From positions 1 through 7,022 of the forward strand of contig CAMOEU010000036.1 of assembly GCA_946612575.1 (NCBI GenBank): a stretch of DNA of 7,022 bases, in the 5' to 3' direction. Positions 6,417 to 7,022 of the stretch are shown here, piece by piece. Each line of letters starts with the position of its first letter. Within the stretch, counting starts at the first letter, position 1. The translations under genes were made by a program, and so were the position numbers. The DNA comes from an uncultured Clostridia bacterium (GTDB taxonomy: Bacteria; Bacillota; Clostridia; Christensenellales; UBA1242). The notes beneath the pieces were generated by a model. The model was given only the letters and a program-made list of their open reading frames with translations, did no database searches and was not told the DNA's origin.

Positions 6417-7022
6417 ATTCAAACATCTTTTTCACTTTGTCGTTTGCTGTGACAATAAGTCTTTTTAGAAGTGTGAATCTTGTTGCTGTATATTTGTTTG
6501 AAACCATTCTGTGAAGATATTGCTTTTCTCCAACAATAACAACCATCTTCTTCGCCCTTGTGACCGCTGTATATATCAAATTTCTTGTCAAGATTATGCT
6601 TGGACCAGCAATTGCTGGAATGATGACAGTGTCAAATTCTGACCCCTGGCTTTTGTGAATTGTTATTGCATAAGAAAGCGACAAGTCTGGCAAGTCTGGT
6701 CTTGTGTAAAGACAAATTCTGCCATCTTCAAATTCGACAATAACTTCACTTGTTTGTGGATCAATTGTCTGCACGACACCAATATCTCCATTAAACACAC
6801 CTTGGCCGCTTTCATCAGCAAATTTGCCGTGTTTTTTCCATTCTAGGTCATAGTTGTTTGCCATTTGCATAACTTTGTCACCTTCACGGAAAATTGTATG
6901 ACCAAACTCTACCTGTCTTTTGTTTGGAGCAGGTGGATTGATTTTTTCTTGAAGTTCTCTATTCAAGATCTCAATTCCGCAAACACCAGCCTTGAGTGGT
7001 GCCAAAACCTGAATTTGTTGTG
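6415..7022 (-). CDS. recD2: RecD2-like ATP-dependent DNA helicase, C-terminal part (5' end beyond window)
   Basis: The frame is open from the right edge to TAA at 6417-6415, giving the last 201 residues of a superfamily 1B helicase whose full length is usually about 700-850. Visible residues, counted from the edge: IQVLAPLKAG (3-12), then GIEILNRELQEKINPP (15-30), then FREGDKVMQMANNYDLEW (44-61), a block highly characteristic of RecD2. GVFNGDIGVVQTID (74-87) opens the SH3-like insert. SYAITIHKSQGSEFD (116-130) and IYTAVTRAKK (149-158) are the late helicase motifs, the second carrying the arginine finger region. RecD2 proteins are 5'-3' DNA helicases acting in repair and replication in bacteria that often lack RecBCD. 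A TTG at 7005 should not be taken as a start, since the conserved IQVLAP runs across it. The Walker A region and N-terminus are outside the window. It ends at the terminator shared with the ATPase gene. Confidence 0.93.
   Translation of the reverse strand, partial: QQIQVLAPLKAGVCGIEILNRELQEKINPPAPNKRQVEFGHTIFREGDKVMQMANNYDLEWKKHGKFADESGQGVFNGDIGVVQTIDPQTSEVIVEFEDGRICLYTRPDLPDLSLSYAITIHKSQGSEFDTVIIPAIAGPSIILTRNLIYTAVTRAKKMVVIVGEKQYLHRMVSNKYTATRFTLLKRLIVTANDKVKKMFE

Noticed and set aside
7003..7005. TTG as a start codon for a short 196-residue helicase fragment
   Set aside because: The frame continues to the window edge, and the residues before TTG (QQIQV) continue the conserved RecD2 block, so this is an internal Leu codon.

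Overview
The window is AT-rich chromosomal DNA whose genes look like those of a low-GC Gram-positive, probably an uncultured member of the Clostridia. This rests on three things: a VanW/PG_binding_4 wall protein, a Firmicutes-type VTT membrane protein with an FPDD motif, and an Exp7/CtpE-type P-type ATPase beside RecD2. The standard genetic code is used: TGA is a stop codon in the tRNA nucleotidyltransferase gene and Trp is TGG, which argues against a mollicute. The lineage is inferred, because no rRNA or marker gene suitable for placement lies in the window.

Layout, left to right. Positions 1-791 (minus, running off the left edge) encode a TVP38/TMEM64 (VTT-domain) membrane protein. It follows 15 bases after the stop of an upstream minus-strand gene (807-2327) for a membrane-anchored VanW/PG_binding_4 protein, so the two probably share a transcript. 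A hairpin terminator (2361-2392), whose stem includes the stop codon of the next gene, separates them from a class II CCA-adding enzyme/poly(A) polymerase gene (2388-3629, minus, GTG start). From about 3640 to 3746 lies a divergent promoter region in which the two -35 boxes form the arms of a 17-bp inverted repeat. To the right, a cation-transporting P-type ATPase (3747-6389, plus) ends in a Lys/Glu-rich tail with an exact 20-bp internal repeat. It converges on the C-terminal part of a RecD2-like helicase (6415 to the right edge, minus), and a perfect 24-bp palindrome between them serves as a bidirectional terminator.

The genes fall into independent housekeeping and envelope functions: tRNA 3'-end maturation, wall/membrane proteins, cation transport, and DNA repair. 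No mobile element, CRISPR array, RNA gene, toxin-antitoxin pair or defence system is visible, and I do not see a new multi-gene system. The points worth a second look are the compact divergent promoter palindrome, the likely mis-set GTG start of the ATPase, the unusual M4 motif and repetitive tail of the ATPase, a variant motif D in the nucleotidyltransferase, and the weak ribosome binding sites of the left-hand pair. Every stretch over 300 bases is covered by a gene.
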